DNA of 15,136 nt, taken from Verrucomicrobiota bacterium (GTDB lineage Bacteria > Verrucomicrobiota > Verrucomicrobiia > Limisphaerales > J093). The notes under the pieces were generated by a model. The model did no database searches. It was given only the letters and a program-made list of their open reading frames with translations, and had not been told where the DNA came from. This document shows positions 14,862-15,136 of the stretch, in pieces; position 1 is the stretch's first letter, and each line of letters starts with the position of its first letter. The DNA lies in NCBI GenBank assembly GCA_029907285.1, contig JARYMD010000056.1, positions 1-15,136 on the forward strand, given 5' to 3'. Both the position numbers and the translations under genes were made by a program.

Positions 14862-14896
14862 AACGTTCAACGTCCAACGTTCAACTTCCAATGTTC
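14862..14896 (-). repeat. Five-unit heptad array, reverse
   Basis: AACGTTC, AACGTCC, AACGTTC, AACTTCC, AATGTTC: five in-phase units, the reverse complement of the GNRCGTT family. It directly precedes module A copy 2. Confidence 0.8.
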
Positions 14897-14902
14897 AACC
14901 GA

Positions 14903-14972
14903 GCCGCGGGTTTGCCACGCCAATGGCTTCAACCGCCCGCGGCCGCCAGAGTCCCGTCTTTAGGCGGCTCTT
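14903..14972 (+). repeat. Module A copy 2
   Basis: GCCGCGGG (14903-14910) and CCCGCGGC (14936-14943) are followed by CCGTC-TTTA-GGCGG (14954-14967). Spacings (33 and 51 bases from the start) equal those of copy 1. The hairpin change C to T is tolerated as a G-U pair. Confidence 0.8.
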
Positions 14973-15003
14973 GAATTGAGCACTCATCGAGCAGTCACAC
15001 TTT

Positions 15004-15038
15004 GTAAGTTGAACGTTGAGCGTTGAACGTTGAGCGTT
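15004..15038 (+). repeat. Five-unit heptanucleotide array, forward, copy 2
   Basis: GTAAGTT, GAACGTT, GAGCGTT, GAACGTT, GAGCGTT, then CCC. It has the same unit number, same distance from module A (about 101 bases) and same trailing CCCAA as at 6620-6654. Confidence 0.85.
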
Positions 15039-15136
15039 CCCAAACAGACAACTAGCCGGGTCAACCGACAAAAACGCTCAACGTCCAACGTAATGCCGAC
15101 ATGGGGACAGACACGTTGTTCGCGCATAAAAGACAA

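Larger units (their letters stand above)
14083..15136. repeat. Gene-free repeat mosaic, tract 3
   Basis: The first 250 bases are the 5' flank of the LamG gene and hold only its ribosome-binding site. From 14333 to the window end the tract holds: GATGCGT heptads, inverted copies of the hairpin pair from tract 2, the GTGAGATTTCC element (inverted), the double-hairpin unit, reverse heptads, module A, forward heptads, and again reverse heptads (15073-15090). No credible gene. Confidence 0.8.

Overview
The window looks like a chromosomal piece of a moderately GC-rich Gram-negative bacterium of the PVC group, most likely a verrucomicrobial lineage near Limisphaerales/Pedosphaera. This placement is an inference. 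It rests on a 970-residue secreted LamG/Ig-like protein ending in the 'ES/QSA..GPW..V.GA.SPY...YFRAVR' style common there, an outer-membrane beta-barrel protein, and intergenic DNA packed with short palindromes and 7- or 9-bp tandem arrays of the kind I associate with PVC genomes. No rRNA, tRNA, CRISPR array, transposase or phage gene was seen.

Left block (1-5052, + strand): acetyl-CoA synthetase (acs), an OFA-type MFS carboxylate transporter and an outer-membrane beta-barrel protein follow one another. A strong hairpin lies between the first two genes. A reasonable reading is a small-carboxylate module in which the barrel passes or binds the substrate at the outer membrane, the MFS protein moves it across the inner membrane, and Acs activates acetate. 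Next comes kamA (5155-6363, +), a lysine 2,3-aminomutase with all key residues. It appears to have its own promoter placed so close to the ATG that the mRNA may be leaderless.

Right block (7736-14082, - strand): a secreted two-LamG protein (11170-14082), then pntAb-pntB (9829-10329 and 8426-9832, overlapping by ATGA), encoding the membrane subunit and beta subunit of proton-translocating NAD(P) transhydrogenase. The soluble alpha-1 subunit gene (pntAa), normally next door, is absent. Immediately after the pntB stop, and in the same frame, lies the 3' part of a GH39-like glycoside hydrolase gene that has lost its 5' portion.

Three intergenic tracts (6364-7735, about 10330-11169, and 14083-15136) hold no convincing genes. 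They are mosaics of repeat modules shared between tracts in different orders and orientations. The modules include a double-hairpin unit of about 70 bp with compensatory stem changes around a conserved TAC loop (three copies), a GC-rich palindrome plus terminator-like hairpin (two copies), arrays of exactly five or seven heptanucleotides in strict 7-bp phase, 9-bp arrays, and an 18-bp perfect inverted repeat. This repeat system is the least explained part of the window.
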